Positions 42,501 through 50,630 are shown, counted from the stretch's first letter. The stretch is DNA of 64,000 nucleotides from Dyella sedimenti (GCF_022760995.1 NZ_JAKWJO010000005.1:62001-126000); one strand, 5' to 3'. A program made the numbers and translations. Notes: generated from the sequence alone by a model not told the origin.

Positions 42501-42580
42501 CGGGCCAGGGCGAGCGTCTCGTCGAGCTCGGGCTTGACCCACTGCAGGGTGGTGAAATCGATGTGGTCTTGAAGTCTCAT
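36539..42580 (-). CDS. chpA: Chemosensory hybrid histidine kinase ChpA
   Basis: 2013-aa central kinase of the Pil-Chp system, which controls type IV pilus motors and cAMP signalling in relatives. Hpt-type modules are visible at H51 (LHQVQG), H208 (CHTVAG), H732 (FHTLKGSGR), H919 (VHTLHGAI) and H1279 (LHTLKGGAR); only H732 and H1279 keep the canonical HTLKG. A dimerisation region (about 1400-1550), HATPase domain (N-box RNAVAHGIE with N1592; SDDGRGLD; GRGVGMDVV), CheW-like domain (about 1720-1860) and C-terminal receiver (VDDS; D1936 in LLDIEMP; GKP) follow. An acidic, Ala/Glu/Pro-rich linker spans about 1085-1225. P. aeruginosa ChpA is longer and has more Hpt units. Confidence 0.95.
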   Translation of the reverse strand: MRLQDHIDFTTLQWVKPELDETLALAREALESYVDNPGNRDAMRSCADSLHQVQGTLRMVELYGAAMVTEEMETLAISLLEDHVANREEAYAALMRGLMQLPDYLERLSGGHRDVPVVLLPLLNDLRASRGQQALHESALFTPNLDVALPAAAPLAPHDMSPERQRNEVATLRLRFQQQLLSWFRGQGSDQQLAGMIQTLDAIAARCHTVAGRRLWWIAAGVLEGTQHGALKNQVGEVRQLVGKVDRSIRQLVEQGEPSLRGGDADELARKLLYVVGQVRQGSPRMEQLRQTYALDSLLPEASEVEHARGSMSGHNRALLDSVAKALKDDLLRVKESLDLFLRQADADPVQLSGQTEILERVGDTLGMLALAVPRRVVNEQRRVLEEIANRVRAPDEELLLDVAGALLYVEASLDDHIDSLGADEEIPSEGATAMLPRSEARHILATLMHEATANTSKVKEAIVAYVESGWQSQQLAEVSQLMDEVAGAMRMLSAPRPAELAEGIGRFVGNELLADRRVPSSAQMDHLADALAALEYYLEAAREHRGGLEHILDVAEHSLSTLGYWPPPVARIAAPDELDEAPEHVVKAADAALAAALASQPELSESVSLAQGEDLSGLVVGSSETPSPQPHEITGLRLADTEHVSPQEAVHGDEEDWVEIEEEIVEQVPVAGATAVDAGFQSSTAGIDDDIREIFLEEMQEEIDNLHAARQTWLADPQQLDALTPIRRSFHTLKGSGRLVGATLLGEFAWKVENMLNRVLDRSIAPNEGVQEVVRAAIDALPQLRAALTGEGAVTAPVSAITETAEKLAAGQEHARLADVAPGATESVRRVVRRRVPRAEIAAEAIPAASLADVEKTPAEPVAPVADVIEAPVMPPIDPVLLEILRSEVAQYLATIRTAINRVDGELRVDDGLLRAVHTLHGAIAMVDVPLLTHLLSPLESLLKRLRAASLPLSAEGVHLLSQSADAVDHVMSQFDAASPQLPDLDGLIQRITELRDSQPEPQVAHVLFEPHADELDDAAAPHGEAAHEEALAASLDAALSDASGQEPKDGLAAPAGDSYADELLAALGEFDLDAHLPGTVEVSPPQAQDETPAADIGEGDDELAAAYAELLGEAESLEVGPVAESEAEPEDETAIHELELDTAGLEDALVGEAEVPEAPAEEAQAFHAEPEAPEVAETPVVADEPVAEAVASEPEAEPEAEAAARVPAPSEPAGAMPPVTGTEGQALLSPSQIDPDLLEIFIEEAREILDHSDGVLAQWRSEPTAIEHVAELQRDLHTLKGGARIAGMVPVGDLTHAIETALEQPLQAESAKVARLIAALETGFDQLHGMVQRIAQGHAIAYPQAMIDRFLALASDTGEAPATGVASVVPLPGHGELPELLPEDGREEAPVSAPQEQIRVRAELLDTLVNHAGEVAIYRSRLEQQVAAYRFNLVELDQTVQRLRSQLRMLEIETEAQIIARFQREHREAGIAAFDPLELDRFSQLQQYSRALAESVSDLVSIQGMLDELTRQAETLLIQQSRVSSELQDGLLRTRMLPFDTMVPNLRRTLRQAALEEGKSAQLYVEGAHGEMDRNLLDRIKAPFEHMLRNAVAHGIESPAERRKVGKPEEGAVRIRVTREATEVVVRVSDDGRGLDREAIRKRGIERGLIRADARISDDQLLGLILQHGFSTASTVTQLAGRGVGMDVVVNEIKQLGGSLAIESKAGEGTTFVLRLPFTLAVTQAILVRIGESTFAIPMTSVQGVARITPAELAERLAEPEPSFDYAGESYGIHDLSELLGIPASHAADEEQLPLLLTRSGDLRAAIRIDAVIGSREIVVKSVGPQISSVPGILGATIMGDGSVLIILDLAPLVRHGVSRRQQRLDDGIDAVPALVAEEPRVRPLVMVVDDSITMRKVTGRVLERHEYEVTTAKDGVDALEKLHDRVPDLMLLDIEMPRMDGYELATQMKADPRLREVPIIMITSRTGDKHRQRAFDIGVDRYLGKPYQEAELLAQISEVLEQRTVESLNG

Positions 42581-42651
42581 ACGCCCCTCTCAGCGGTCAC
42601 GTAACGCCTTGTCACGCAACCGTCGAGGTTGCCCCCCGTGTCAATCGTTTG

Positions 42652-44682
42652 TCAGCCCGGCAGCTTGAAGTGGGCCACCGAACGCCGCAGGTCGCTGGCC
42701 AGCTGGGCCAGGTAGCCGATCGAGTCGGCCGTCTGGCTCGCGCCCTGCGAGGTCTGCGAGGTGATTTCCTGGATCGCATTCATCGACACCGAGATGTCGG
42801 TGGCCGCGGTGGACTGCTGGCGCGCCTGGGTCGAAATGTTCTGAATCAGCGCGGACAGGTCGTGCGACACGCGCTCGATATCGCCCAGCGCGCTGCCGGC
42901 GTCTTCCGCCAGGCGGGCGCCGGCCACCACTTCCGCGGTGGTCTGCTCCATCGAGTTCACCGCTTCGTTGGTGTCGGACTGAATGGTCTGCACCAGCGTC
43001 TCGATTCGCTTGGTCGCGCTCGCGGAACGTTCCGCGAGGCGCTGCACTTCGTCCGCCACCACCGCGAAGCCTCGGCCCGCCTCGCCCGCCGAGGCCGCCT
43101 GGATGGCGGCGTTCAGGGCGAGGATGTTGGTCTGTTCGGCGATGTCGTTGATCAGTTCCACGATGGAGCCGATCTCCTGCGAGGATTCGCCCAGGCGCTT
43201 GATGCGCTTGGAGGTCTCCTGGATCTGGTCACGGATGGAGTCCATGCCGGAGATCGTCTCGCGCACCACTTCGGCGCCGCGCGAGGCGATCTTCACCGAG
43301 CGCTCGGCCACGTCGGCCGACTCGGCGGAGTCCTTGGACACCGTATCCATCAGGCTCGCGATCTGGTTGATCGCGGTGGTGGCCGTGCTGATCCGCTGCG
43401 CCTGGTGCTGCGCCGATTCGGCCAGCTGGCGGGCGGTGGTCTGGGTTTCCTGAGCCGAGGACGACACCTGCTCGGAGGTCTCGTTGATGGTGGTCACCAG
43501 GGTGCGCAGCTCGTCGATGGCGTAGTTCACCGAGTCGGCGATGGCGCCGGTGATGTCCTCGGTCACGGTGGTCTTCACCGTCAGGTCGCCTTCGGCGAGC
43601 GAGCCCATCTCATCCAGCAGGCGCATGATCGCCTCCTGGTTGCGCTGGTTGAGCTCGGTCGATTCCTGGAAGCGGCGGCGTTGGTCGGCGATCAGCTGCA
43701 CCACCAGCATGATGAGGAAGGCGGCCGCGCCGATCGCGCCGAGCACGCCCCACCACAGGTTCGGGAACAGCCGGCGGGTGGGCAGCTTGCCGACCTGGTC
43801 GGCAAGCTCGTTGGCGCGCAGCAGCACGTTCTGCGAATCCAGCGAGGCCTGGTTGCCGGCGCGTTTCACGTCGCTCAGGTTGCCCGCCGCCGAAACCAGC
43901 TTGCCGACCGGATCCTGCAGGCTGTCCCACTGCGTCTGCATGTCGGAGAGGATCTTGCGCGCGTTGGCGTCGGCCATCGGACGCACGCCCACCTCGGTGT
44001 TGCCTTCGAGCAGGCCCTTGAGCACCGAGCCGTACAACTGACCGTCGCGGGCCAGGCCATCGGCCGCCGGCTGCGAGGCGTCGCCGCCCTGCAGTACTTC
44101 CTGCACGCGGCGGATCATGCGGTCGGCCAGCAGCATCTGGCGGGCGGAGGTGTAGGTCTGCTCCGCGCTGCCGCCGCGCTGCTGCAGGATGTTCACCACC
44201 TGCTCCATGCTGGAGTTGAGCACGGGCAGGTCACGCGACAGGGCGGCGGCGCGCTGCGAGGAATCCACCACCAGCGCCTTGTTGGACAGGATCTTGCCGA
44301 TATCGGCGTCGAGCTGTCCCCAGGCGTTGCTCAGGGCCGAGGTGGCGCGGCCGGCGGGGGTGGCGTTGTTGTCGGCGTAGGGCTTCATGCCGCTCTTCTC
44401 GTCGCCCTTGTTCAGGCGCTGCACCGCCGAGTCGATGGCATTGCGGTTGGTTTCCAGCTCCTTGAAGGAGTCGACGTTGCCGTCCGCCGCCTCGAGGGCG
44501 TATTTCGCCGTCTGCTGCGACAACACCTGGATCTGCGTGGTCAGTCCCACGGCCTGGGCGTCCTCACGCCCACGCAGCGTGAGCATGACGAAGTCCACGC
44601 CCGTGAAACCGAACGCGATGACCAGCGCAATGATGAGGCTGGTATAGCCTCGCTCCTTGCCCATGCCCCCTGTAGTGCTCAT
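42652..44682 (-). CDS. pilJ: Twitching-motility methyl-accepting chemoreceptor PilJ
   Basis: PilJ (676 aa) is the receptor of the Pil-Chp system. One N-terminal helix (about 12-34) and another near 320-340 frame a periplasmic PilJ-type sensor region; a HAMP ([20 protein letters not shown]) leads into the long cytoplasmic signalling coiled coil with the hairpin tip [20 protein letters not shown] and [21 protein letters not shown] 44682 has a GAGGTG site; a longer in-frame start at 44739 is less likely. It sits between pilI and chpA; a pilK methyltransferase, found between pilJ and chpA in P. aeruginosa, is missing. Confidence 0.95.
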   Translation of the reverse strand: MSTTGGMGKERGYTSLIIALVIAFGFTGVDFVMLTLRGREDAQAVGLTTQIQVLSQQTAKYALEAADGNVDSFKELETNRNAIDSAVQRLNKGDEKSGMKPYADNNATPAGRATSALSNAWGQLDADIGKILSNKALVVDSSQRAAALSRDLPVLNSSMEQVVNILQQRGGSAEQTYTSARQMLLADRMIRRVQEVLQGGDASQPAADGLARDGQLYGSVLKGLLEGNTEVGVRPMADANARKILSDMQTQWDSLQDPVGKLVSAAGNLSDVKRAGNQASLDSQNVLLRANELADQVGKLPTRRLFPNLWWGVLGAIGAAAFLIMLVVQLIADQRRRFQESTELNQRNQEAIMRLLDEMGSLAEGDLTVKTTVTEDITGAIADSVNYAIDELRTLVTTINETSEQVSSSAQETQTTARQLAESAQHQAQRISTATTAINQIASLMDTVSKDSAESADVAERSVKIASRGAEVVRETISGMDSIRDQIQETSKRIKRLGESSQEIGSIVELINDIAEQTNILALNAAIQAASAGEAGRGFAVVADEVQRLAERSASATKRIETLVQTIQSDTNEAVNSMEQTTAEVVAGARLAEDAGSALGDIERVSHDLSALIQNISTQARQQSTAATDISVSMNAIQEITSQTSQGASQTADSIGYLAQLASDLRRSVAHFKLPG

Positions 44683-44792
44683 TTCGTTCACCTCGCCCGT
44701 GTACACCTTGCCGACCTGGCCGGCCAGGTGTCGGTACATCGCCCTGACTTCCGGCCTCGAACGGCACCGGCCCTACTTGTGCTTTCCTTCCG

Positions 44793-45332
44793 TCAGGCGG
44801 CGGCCTGGCGGAAATCCGGCGCACGCACCAGCTTGCCCATGCTGAACACGGCCAGCCGTGGTTCGCCTACCCGATCCTCGACGAAACGCGACAGGCGCGG
44901 GTCGTCCTCCTGCTCGGCATGGCGGCGCTGTTCCGCATCGACGGTGCGCTGGCCGAACACTTCGTCAACCATCAGCGCCACGCTGCCCGTGCCCTGGCGG
45001 ACCACCAGCAGGCGCGTGCGCTCCGTGGTCTGGGTACGCTCGCCGAACAGGAAACGGGACAGATCGATCACCGGCACCAGATTGCCGCGCACGTTCGCCA
45101 CGCCCAGCAGCCAGGCCTGGGTACCCGGCACCGGCGTGAGCGTCGGCACCGCCAGCAGCTCGCTGATCTCGTCGATGCCGCTGACGAACAAGCGGCTGCC
45201 GGCACGGAAGCCGATGCCGCGCCAAAGGCCGGGGGCCTCCAGCTTCTCGGGCGTGTCGGAGGCATGCGCCAGCGAGAGCCGCTCGTAGCGGGCCAGCAGT
45301 TCGAAGGGCGAGAGCGCGGCGGTCTGGGTCAT
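44793..45332 (-). CDS. pilI: CheW-like adaptor PilI
   Basis: PilI (179 aa) is the CheW-type scaffold that links PilJ to ChpA. The CheW fold is seen in WRGIGFRAGSRLFVSGIDEISELL, TQAWLLGVANVRGNLVPVIDL and GSVALMVDEVFGQRTV. ATG 45332 has a GAGGTG site at normal spacing; an in-frame GTG six bases upstream is too close to it. It starts seven bases after the pilH stop. Confidence 0.93.
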   Translation of the reverse strand: MTQTAALSPFELLARYERLSLAHASDTPEKLEAPGLWRGIGFRAGSRLFVSGIDEISELLAVPTLTPVPGTQAWLLGVANVRGNLVPVIDLSRFLFGERTQTTERTRLLVVRQGTGSVALMVDEVFGQRTVDAEQRRHAEQEDDPRLSRFVEDRVGEPRLAVFSMGKLVRAPDFRQAAA

Positions 45333-45339
45333 CGCCACC

Positions 45340-45711
45340 TCAAGCCGCGCTCGGCAGCAGGTCGTTGATGCAGGCCAGCAGATCCTTCTCGTTGACCGGC
45401 TTGGTGATGAAGGCGCGCGCGCCCTGGCGCAGGCCCCATACGCGGTCCGTTTCCATGGACTTGGTGGTAATCATCACGATCGGCACGTTCGACGTCTCCG
45501 GATCGCGCGTGAGCGTGCGCGTGGCCTGGAAGCCATTCATGCCGGGCATGATGACGTCCATGATGACCAGGTCGGGCTTCTGCGCGCGCACGCGCTCGAT
45601 GCCTTCCTCGGCGTTGCCCACGGAATCGACCTTGTAGCCGGCGCGCTCGAGCAGCGTGGTGAACACGCGCACGTCGGTCGGCGAATCGTCGATGATGAGA
45701 ATATTGGCCAC
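45340..45711 (-). CDS. pilH: Single-domain response regulator PilH
   Basis: PilH (123 aa) is a CheY-like receiver; in P. aeruginosa it acts as a phosphate sink and is tied to PilT-driven retraction. The acidic pair (IIDDS), phosphoacceptor Asp (LVIMDVIMPGMNG), Thr (MITTKS) and Lys (FITKPVNEKD) are all present. It has no output domain. Downstream of pilG by 30 bp. Confidence 0.95.
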   Translation of the reverse strand: MANILIIDDSPTDVRVFTTLLERAGYKVDSVGNAEEGIERVRAQKPDLVIMDVIMPGMNGFQATRTLTRDPETSNVPIVMITTKSMETDRVWGLRQGARAFITKPVNEKDLLACINDLLPSAA

Positions 45712-45741
45712 AGGCCCCCCTAGTTCCTGTAGTCGACGGCG

Positions 45742-46143
45742 TTACACCGTGCTGACATGTCGATGGATGGCGCCAAGCAGCTCGTCGCGGGTGAACGGCT
45801 TGGTGAGGTATTGCTCGGCGCCGACGATGCGGCCGCGGGCCTTGTCGAACAGGCCGTCCTTCGAGCTGAGCATGATCACCGGCGTGCCGCGGAACTGCGG
45901 GTTGTTCTTGATCAGCGCGCAGGTCTGATAGCCGTCGAGGCGCGGCATCATGATGTCGACGAAGATGATCGCGGGCTTCTGGTCGGAGATCTTGGCGAGG
46001 GCTTCGAAACCGTCCACGGCCGTGAGCACGTCGCAGCCTTCTTTCTTGAGCAAGGTTTCGGCGGTGCGACGGATGGTTTTCGAGTCGTCGATCACCATGA
46101 CCTTGAGGCCGGCCAGGCCATTTCCATTTATGTTCAAGTTCAC
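45742..46143 (-). CDS. pilG: Single-domain response regulator PilG
   Basis: PilG (133 aa) is the CheY-like regulator that activates pilus extension (through PilB) and adenylate cyclase in P. aeruginosa. Receiver motifs: VIDDSKTIRRT, phosphoacceptor in IIFVDIMMPRLDGYQ, MLSSKDG and YLTKPFTRDE. First gene of the cluster; an AGGGGGGT site precedes ATG 46143. pilG-pilH-pilI-pilJ-chpA-chpB-chpC form one minus-strand unit of about 11.6 kb. Confidence 0.95.
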   Translation of the reverse strand: MNLNINGNGLAGLKVMVIDDSKTIRRTAETLLKKEGCDVLTAVDGFEALAKISDQKPAIIFVDIMMPRLDGYQTCALIKNNPQFRGTPVIMLSSKDGLFDKARGRIVGAEQYLTKPFTRDELLGAIHRHVSTV

Positions 46144-46541
46144 AACACCCCCCTGCGACCCGCCCCAGGCTCAGGTAAATCGTGCGGCCGCCGGCACCGG
46201 GCCGGCAGCCTCATCATGTGTTAGAAAAATTCTCGATCTACGACGTACGACGACCATTCAGCCAGCAGGCACTCGTGCGTTGCTGTTTACCGCCTGCCCG
46301 ACGTGGCGTCAAGCTGAAATCTCACGCTAAGAGTCCTACGTCATTGAATTGGCGATTTCTCCGAAAAATCCCACACCCCGAATAGGCCAGGGAGCAGCTC
46401 GGGTTCCCAAGGCGGGGCGCCCCGGCCGGGGACGCGGGCGGGCCATCGCGGCAAGGGTCGGCAGCGCAGGCGTCTGCTCCTACACTTGCCTGTCCCCGCC
46501 TGGCCGGCATCGTGGCCAGGCTCTACTACCGGAGAATGACG
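46144..46541. other. Divergent intergenic region between pilG and gshB
   Basis: 398 bp without a gene. The middle (about 46215-46385) is clearly more AT-rich than its surroundings, as expected for divergent promoters. A minus-strand promoter is proposed at 46284-46312. No terminator, repeat or known regulator site was recognised. The pilG transcript would have a leader of roughly 130 nt. Confidence 0.55.
46284..46312 (-). promoter_or_regulatory. Candidate promoter of the pil-chp operon
   Basis: Read on the minus strand: TTGACG (46312-46307), 17-bp spacer, TAAACA (46289-46284). The -35 is a 5/6 match, the -10 only 3/6. It is the best sigma-70-like pair upstream of pilG, about 140 bp from its ATG. 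Confidence 0.35.
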
Positions 46542-47516
46542 ATGACCCTCTCGGTCGCCGTGCTGATGGACCCGATCGGTGCCATCAAGATCGCCAAGGA
46601 CACCACCTTCGCCATGCTGCTGGAGGCCCAGCGGCGCGGGCACGCGCTGTTCTACATGGAGCAGGGCGACCTGTCCGTCCGGGACGGCCTGCCGTGGGCG
46701 CGCCTGGCGCCGCTGTCGGTGCGGGACGACCCCTCCGGCTGGTTCGTGCTCGGCGAGGCGCGCTGGCGCGACCTGCGCGAGCTGGACGTGGTGCTGATGC
46801 GCAAGGACCCGCCGGTGGATGCGCAGTTCATCTACGACACCATGGTCGCCGAGCTGGCCGAGCGGGCCGGGGTAGCCGTGGTCAACCGGCCGCAGGCGCT
46901 GCGCGACTGCAACGAGAAGCTGTTTGCCCTGCATTTCCCGCAATGCATGGCGCCCACCCTGGTGTCCCGCGACGCGGCCGAGCTGCGCGCCTTCGTGGCG
47001 GAGCACGGCGAGGCGGTGCTCAAGCCGCTGGACGGCATGGGCGGACGCGGCATCTTCCGGGTGCGCGAGGGCGACGGCAACCTCAACTCCATGCTGGAGA
47101 CCCTGATCGCGGCCGGCCCACATGGCGAGCACCGCCAGTTCACCATGGCGCAGAAGTTCATCCCCCGCATCAGCGAGGGCGACAAGCGCATCCTGGTGGT
47201 CGACGGCGAGCCGGTGCCCTACGCCCTGGCCCGCATCCCGCAGGGCAGCGATTTCCGTGGCAACCTGGCCGCCGGCGGACGCGGGGTGGGCGTGCCGCTG
47301 TCCGACCGCGACCGCTGGATCGTCTCGCAGGTGGCGCCGGAACTGCGCCGGCGCGGGCTGCTGTTCGTGGGCCTGGACGTGATCGGGGACTACCTCACCG
47401 AGATCAACGTCACATCGCCGACCTGTGCGCGCGAACTCGATGCGCAGTTCGGGCTTAATATCTGCGGTCAGCTGTTCGATGTCATCGAGCACAGAACCGG
47501 AAACCGTCCCGCGTGA
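46542..47516 (+). CDS. gshB: Glutathione synthetase
   Basis: GshB (324 aa) joins gamma-glutamylcysteine and glycine with ATP. ATP-grasp features: SVAVLMDPIGAIKIAKDTTFAML at the N-terminus, VLMRKDPPVDAQFIYDT, VLKPLDGMGGRGIF, QKFIPRISEGDKRI, RIPQGSDFRGNLAAGG and TEINVTSPTC. GGAG lies seven bases before ATG 46542; the in-frame ATG at 46536 is too close to that site. It overlaps the GTG of tonB (GTGA) and starts the gshB-tonB-yqgE-ruvX-pyrB run. Confidence 0.95.
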   Translation: MTLSVAVLMDPIGAIKIAKDTTFAMLLEAQRRGHALFYMEQGDLSVRDGLPWARLAPLSVRDDPSGWFVLGEARWRDLRELDVVLMRKDPPVDAQFIYDTMVAELAERAGVAVVNRPQALRDCNEKLFALHFPQCMAPTLVSRDAAELRAFVAEHGEAVLKPLDGMGGRGIFRVREGDGNLNSMLETLIAAGPHGEHRQFTMAQKFIPRISEGDKRILVVDGEPVPYALARIPQGSDFRGNLAAGGRGVGVPLSDRDRWIVSQVAPELRRRGLLFVGLDVIGDYLTEINVTSPTCARELDAQFGLNICGQLFDVIEHRTGNRPA

Positions 47517-48379
47517 GCCAACCCGCTGTCCGCACCGGCGCCGACATGATCGGCGCCACCCTGCTGTTCTCGCTGTTGCTGCACGGCGTGCTGATCCTCG
47601 GCATCGGCTTCAGCTACGTGAAGTCCAGGCCCAGCCTGCCCACCCTGGACGTGACCCTGGTGGACGTGGCCAACCGCGAGGCGCCCGACAAGGCCGACTT
47701 CCTGGCCCAGGCCAGCAACAGCGGCGGCGGCGAAAGCGACAAGGCCGCCCGCCCTTCCCAGCCCGTTTCCGGCATGCTGCCCCGTCCCTCGCCAGGCGTG
47801 GCGCCGCAGCCGGTCGAGGCCGGCGCGCCCAGGCCGCAGCAGGCCACCGACGACAGGCTGCTCACCACCTCCGGCCACAGCAGCTACCGCGTGAGCACGG
47901 ACAGCGACAAGCCGGATCAGGCCCCGCAGGACCTGCCCGAATCTCCCACCGAGGTCCGCCGGCGCCAGGAAATGGCCCAGCTGGCCGCCGAGGTGCGCGA
48001 CCGCAGCGAGCAGTACGCCAAGCGGCCGCGCAAGAAATTCATCTCCTCCAACACCAGGGAATACGCCTATGCCGCCTACATGCGCGGCTGGGTGGACCGG
48101 GTGGAACGGGTCGGCAACCTCAACTACCCGAACGAGGCCCGCCGCCGCGGCCTGCACGGCGACGTGCTGATGACGGTGACGCTCAACCGAGACGGCTCCG
48201 TGAAGGGCATCGAGGTCGTGCAAAGCTCAGGCCAGCCCCTGCTGGACGCCGCCGCCCAGCGCATCGTGCGGCTGGCCGCGCCCTTTCCCCCGATTCCCGA
48301 GGACAAGGACCACATCGACGAGCTGAACATCACGCGCACCTGGCAGTTCATGCCCAACGACGTGCTGCGCAGCCGCTGA
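47513..48379 (+). CDS. TonB-family energy transducer (TonB3-like)
   Basis: 288-aa inner-membrane protein with one N-terminal helix (about 12-34), a Pro/Ala/Gln-rich periplasmic linker, a charged helical stretch (about 145-185) and a C-terminal TonB domain (LNYPNEARRRGLHGDVLMTV, VVQSSGQPLLDAAAQRIVRLAAPFPPIP). In P. aeruginosa the homologue at this locus, TonB3, is needed for twitching motility rather than iron uptake; the position next to gshB and the Pil-Chp genes suggests the same here. No exbB/exbD gene is adjacent. Start is GTG 47513. Confidence 0.9.
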   Translation: MSQPAVRTGADMIGATLLFSLLLHGVLILGIGFSYVKSRPSLPTLDVTLVDVANREAPDKADFLAQASNSGGGESDKAARPSQPVSGMLPRPSPGVAPQPVEAGAPRPQQATDDRLLTTSGHSSYRVSTDSDKPDQAPQDLPESPTEVRRRQEMAQLAAEVRDRSEQYAKRPRKKFISSNTREYAYAAYMRGWVDRVERVGNLNYPNEARRRGLHGDVLMTVTLNRDGSVKGIEVVQSSGQPLLDAAAQRIVRLAAPFPPIPEDKDHIDELNITRTWQFMPNDVLRSR

Positions 48380-48423
48380 AGGCCCCGCGGGCAGCCGTGG
48401 CCCGCAGGGCTTACAATGCGCCC

Positions 48424-48999
48424 ATGTCCGCATCCCTGCCCCAGTCCCAGTCCCTCGCCGGCCATTTCCTGATCGCCATGCCCAGCCTGGCGGAGCCGCC
48501 GTTCTCGCGCGGCGTGGCCTTCATCTGCCAGCACGACGAGGACGGCGCGGTGGGGCTGCTGGTCAACCAGCTCTCCGAATACCGCCTGGGCGACGTGCTG
48601 GCCCAGATGAAGCTGGACTGCAACGACCTGGAACTGGCCGATGCCCCCGTGCTGATCGGCGGGCCAGTGCAGCAGGAGCGCGGCTTCGTGCTGCACCGCG
48701 AACCGGGGCATTGGGAATCCAGCTACCGCATCAATGCCGAGTGGTCGGTGACCACCTCGCGCGACATCCTGGTGGCCATGGCCAACGGCGAAGGCCCGCG
48801 CCTGGCGGTGATGGCCCTGGGCTACGCCGGCTGGAGCGCCGGCCAGCTCGAGCAGGAACTGAAAGACAACACCTGGCTCACCGTCGAGGCCAGCGAGCGC
48901 GTGGTGTTCCATACCCCGCTGGAGGAACGCTGGAGCGCCGCCGCCGGCCTGGTAGGCGTGGACCCGCTGCAGCTTCCAGGCTACGCGGGCCACGCATGA
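48424..48999 (+). CDS. yqgE: YqgE/AlgH family protein
   Basis: 191-aa member of the UPF0301 (YqgE/AlgH) family. Conserved segments: LAGHFLIAMPSLAEPPFSRGVAFICQHDEDGAVGLLVN, VLIGGPVQQERGFVLH and AVMALGYAGWSAGQLEQELKDNTWL. Cytosolic; biochemical role unresolved, genetically linked to alginate regulation in pseudomonads and almost always next to ruvX. The long quoted stretch is residues 11-48 in pieces. Confidence 0.94.
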   Translation: MSASLPQSQSLAGHFLIAMPSLAEPPFSRGVAFICQHDEDGAVGLLVNQLSEYRLGDVLAQMKLDCNDLELADAPVLIGGPVQQERGFVLHREPGHWESSYRINAEWSVTTSRDILVAMANGEGPRLAVMALGYAGWSAGQLEQELKDNTWLTVEASERVVFHTPLEERWSAAAGLVGVDPLQLPGYAGHA

Positions 49000-49066
49000 G
49001 CGCCCGCCTCCGTCCCTGCCCGCCGGCTGGACAGCAGGCCGCACCCGGCGTGGGCCATGCGAAGCC

Positions 49067-49510
49067 ATGAGCCAGGCGAGTTGCGTGTTCGGCTTCGACT
49101 ACGGCAGCCGGCTCATCGGCGTCGCCATTGGCAACCGCTTCACCGGTAGCGCACGCGGCCTGGCCGCGGTGCCCATGCGCGACGGCGCTCCCGACTGGAC
49201 CCGGCTGGATGCCCTGCGCGAGGCGTGGTTGCCCGACACGCTGGTGGTCGGCCTGCCGCTGACCCTGGATGGTGGGGAACAGCCGGCCAGCCGCGGCGCC
49301 CGCCGCTTCGCCGAACAACTGGGCCAGCGCTACGGCCTGCCGGTCGAGCTGACCGACGAGCGCCACAGCTCGCGCGAGGCCGCCCAGCGCTTCGCCAGCG
49401 CCCGCGCGGCCGGCCTGAAGAAGCGCAGCGCCGCCGCCGCCATCGATGCCGAGGCCGCCGCCGTCATCCTCGAACGCTGGCTGGCGGGCGCGTCCGCCCA
49501 CGGCCACTAG
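49067..49510 (+). CDS. ruvX: Holliday junction resolvase-like RuvX (YqgF)
   Basis: RuvX (147 aa) is an RNase H-fold protein of the YqgF family, involved in 16S rRNA 5'-end maturation and possibly recombination. The acidic active-site positions are seen in FGFDYGSRLIGVA, LVVGLPLTLDGG, LTDERHSSREA and AIDAEAAAVIL. It lies between yqgE and pyrB; a pyrR gene that follows ruvX in pseudomonads is absent. Confidence 0.93.
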   Translation: MSQASCVFGFDYGSRLIGVAIGNRFTGSARGLAAVPMRDGAPDWTRLDALREAWLPDTLVVGLPLTLDGGEQPASRGARRFAEQLGQRYGLPVELTDERHSSREAAQRFASARAAGLKKRSAAAAIDAEAAAVILERWLAGASAHGH

Positions 49511-49540
49511 CATCCCTCCAGTCCCGGACCCCTGCCTGCC

Positions 49541-50467
49541 ATGAGCCAACGCCTGCGCCATCTCACCACGCTGGAACACCTGCCCCGCGACACCATCGAG
49601 CGCCTGCTCGACCGCGCCGAAACGATGCGCGACGGCTGCGCCCACGGCACGCGCAAGCTGGACCTGCTGGCTGGCCGCACCATCCTCAACCTGTTCTTCG
49701 AGCCCTCCACCCGCACGCGCACCTCGTTCGAGCTGGCCGCGCGCCGCCTCGGTGCCGACGTGGTCAACTTCGACATCGGCTTCTCCTCCACCAGCAAGGG
49801 CGAAGCCCTGTTCGACACCCTGCACACGCTCGAGGCGATGCACCTGGACGCCATCGTGGTACGCCACAAGGTGTCAGGGACGCCTGATGAACTTGTCCGC
49901 CATGCGATGAGCGGCGTGTCGGTGGTCAACGCTGGCGATGGTAATCGCGCCCATCCGACCCAGGGCCTGCTCGACGCGCTGACCATCCGCCAGCACCGCC
50001 CGGACTTCGCTCCGCTCACCGTGGTCATCTGCGGCGACGTGAAGCATTCGCGCGTGGCGCGCTCGGACGTGCATGCGCTCGGCGGCCTGGGCGTGAAGGA
50101 AATCCGGCTGTGCGCGCCGCGGGCGCTGATGCCCGAGCCATCGGAGTTCCCGCAGTGCATCCTCACCGACGATTTCGATGCCGCCGTCGAAAGCGCGGAC
50201 GTGGTCATCATGCTGCGCCTGCAGAAGGAGCGGATGGCCGCCACCGACCTGCCCGACGAGGCGGCCTATTTCGAGCGCTACGGCCTGGACAAGCGCCGGC
50301 TGGAACGCGCCGCCAGGGGCGCCCTGGTGATGCACCCGGGCCCGCTCAACCGCGGCATCGAGATCGCCTCCGAGGTGGCCGATGGGCCGCAGTCGCGCAT
50401 CCTCGAGCAGGTCGGCAACGGCGTGTTCGTCCGCATGGCGGTGCTGGCCGAGGTGCTGGGCCGCTGA
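49541..50467 (+). CDS. pyrB: Aspartate carbamoyltransferase catalytic chain
   Basis: PyrB (308 aa) condenses carbamoyl phosphate and aspartate in pyrimidine synthesis. Carbamoyl-phosphate site FFEPSTRTRTSFE, SSTSKGE loop, VVRHKVSG, NAGDGNRAHPTQGLLD and the HPGPLNRG end motif are intact. Length is close to the pseudomonad and E. coli enzymes. No pyrI or inactive pyrC homologue follows; the next gene is unrelated. Confidence 0.96.
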   Translation: MSQRLRHLTTLEHLPRDTIERLLDRAETMRDGCAHGTRKLDLLAGRTILNLFFEPSTRTRTSFELAARRLGADVVNFDIGFSSTSKGEALFDTLHTLEAMHLDAIVVRHKVSGTPDELVRHAMSGVSVVNAGDGNRAHPTQGLLDALTIRQHRPDFAPLTVVICGDVKHSRVARSDVHALGGLGVKEIRLCAPRALMPEPSEFPQCILTDDFDAAVESADVVIMLRLQKERMAATDLPDEAAYFERYGLDKRRLERAARGALVMHPGPLNRGIEIASEVADGPQSRILEQVGNGVFVRMAVLAEVLGR

Positions 50468-50605
50468 TTGGATGGCGATGGGTTGGGGATGGGCAGCAAG
50501 GCGCCAAGACCGACGACCGTGGCAGCGCCTGAAAGCCGCGATAGACGATGCGCGACACCGCGCTGTCGTCGCTGACTGAAGGTGGCCAGACGGGTGGTCT
50601 TGGCA

Positions 50606-50630
50606 CCCCCACCACCCACCCCCAACCCCC
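50606..50630 (-). other. G-quadruplex-forming motif
   Basis: On the minus strand this reads GGGGG-TT-GGGGG-T-GGG-TGGT-GGGGG, four G-runs with loops of 2, 1 and 4, the classic intramolecular quadruplex pattern. It lies between pyrB and the lipoprotein gene. A run of nine C follows at 50649-50657. Confidence 0.5.
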
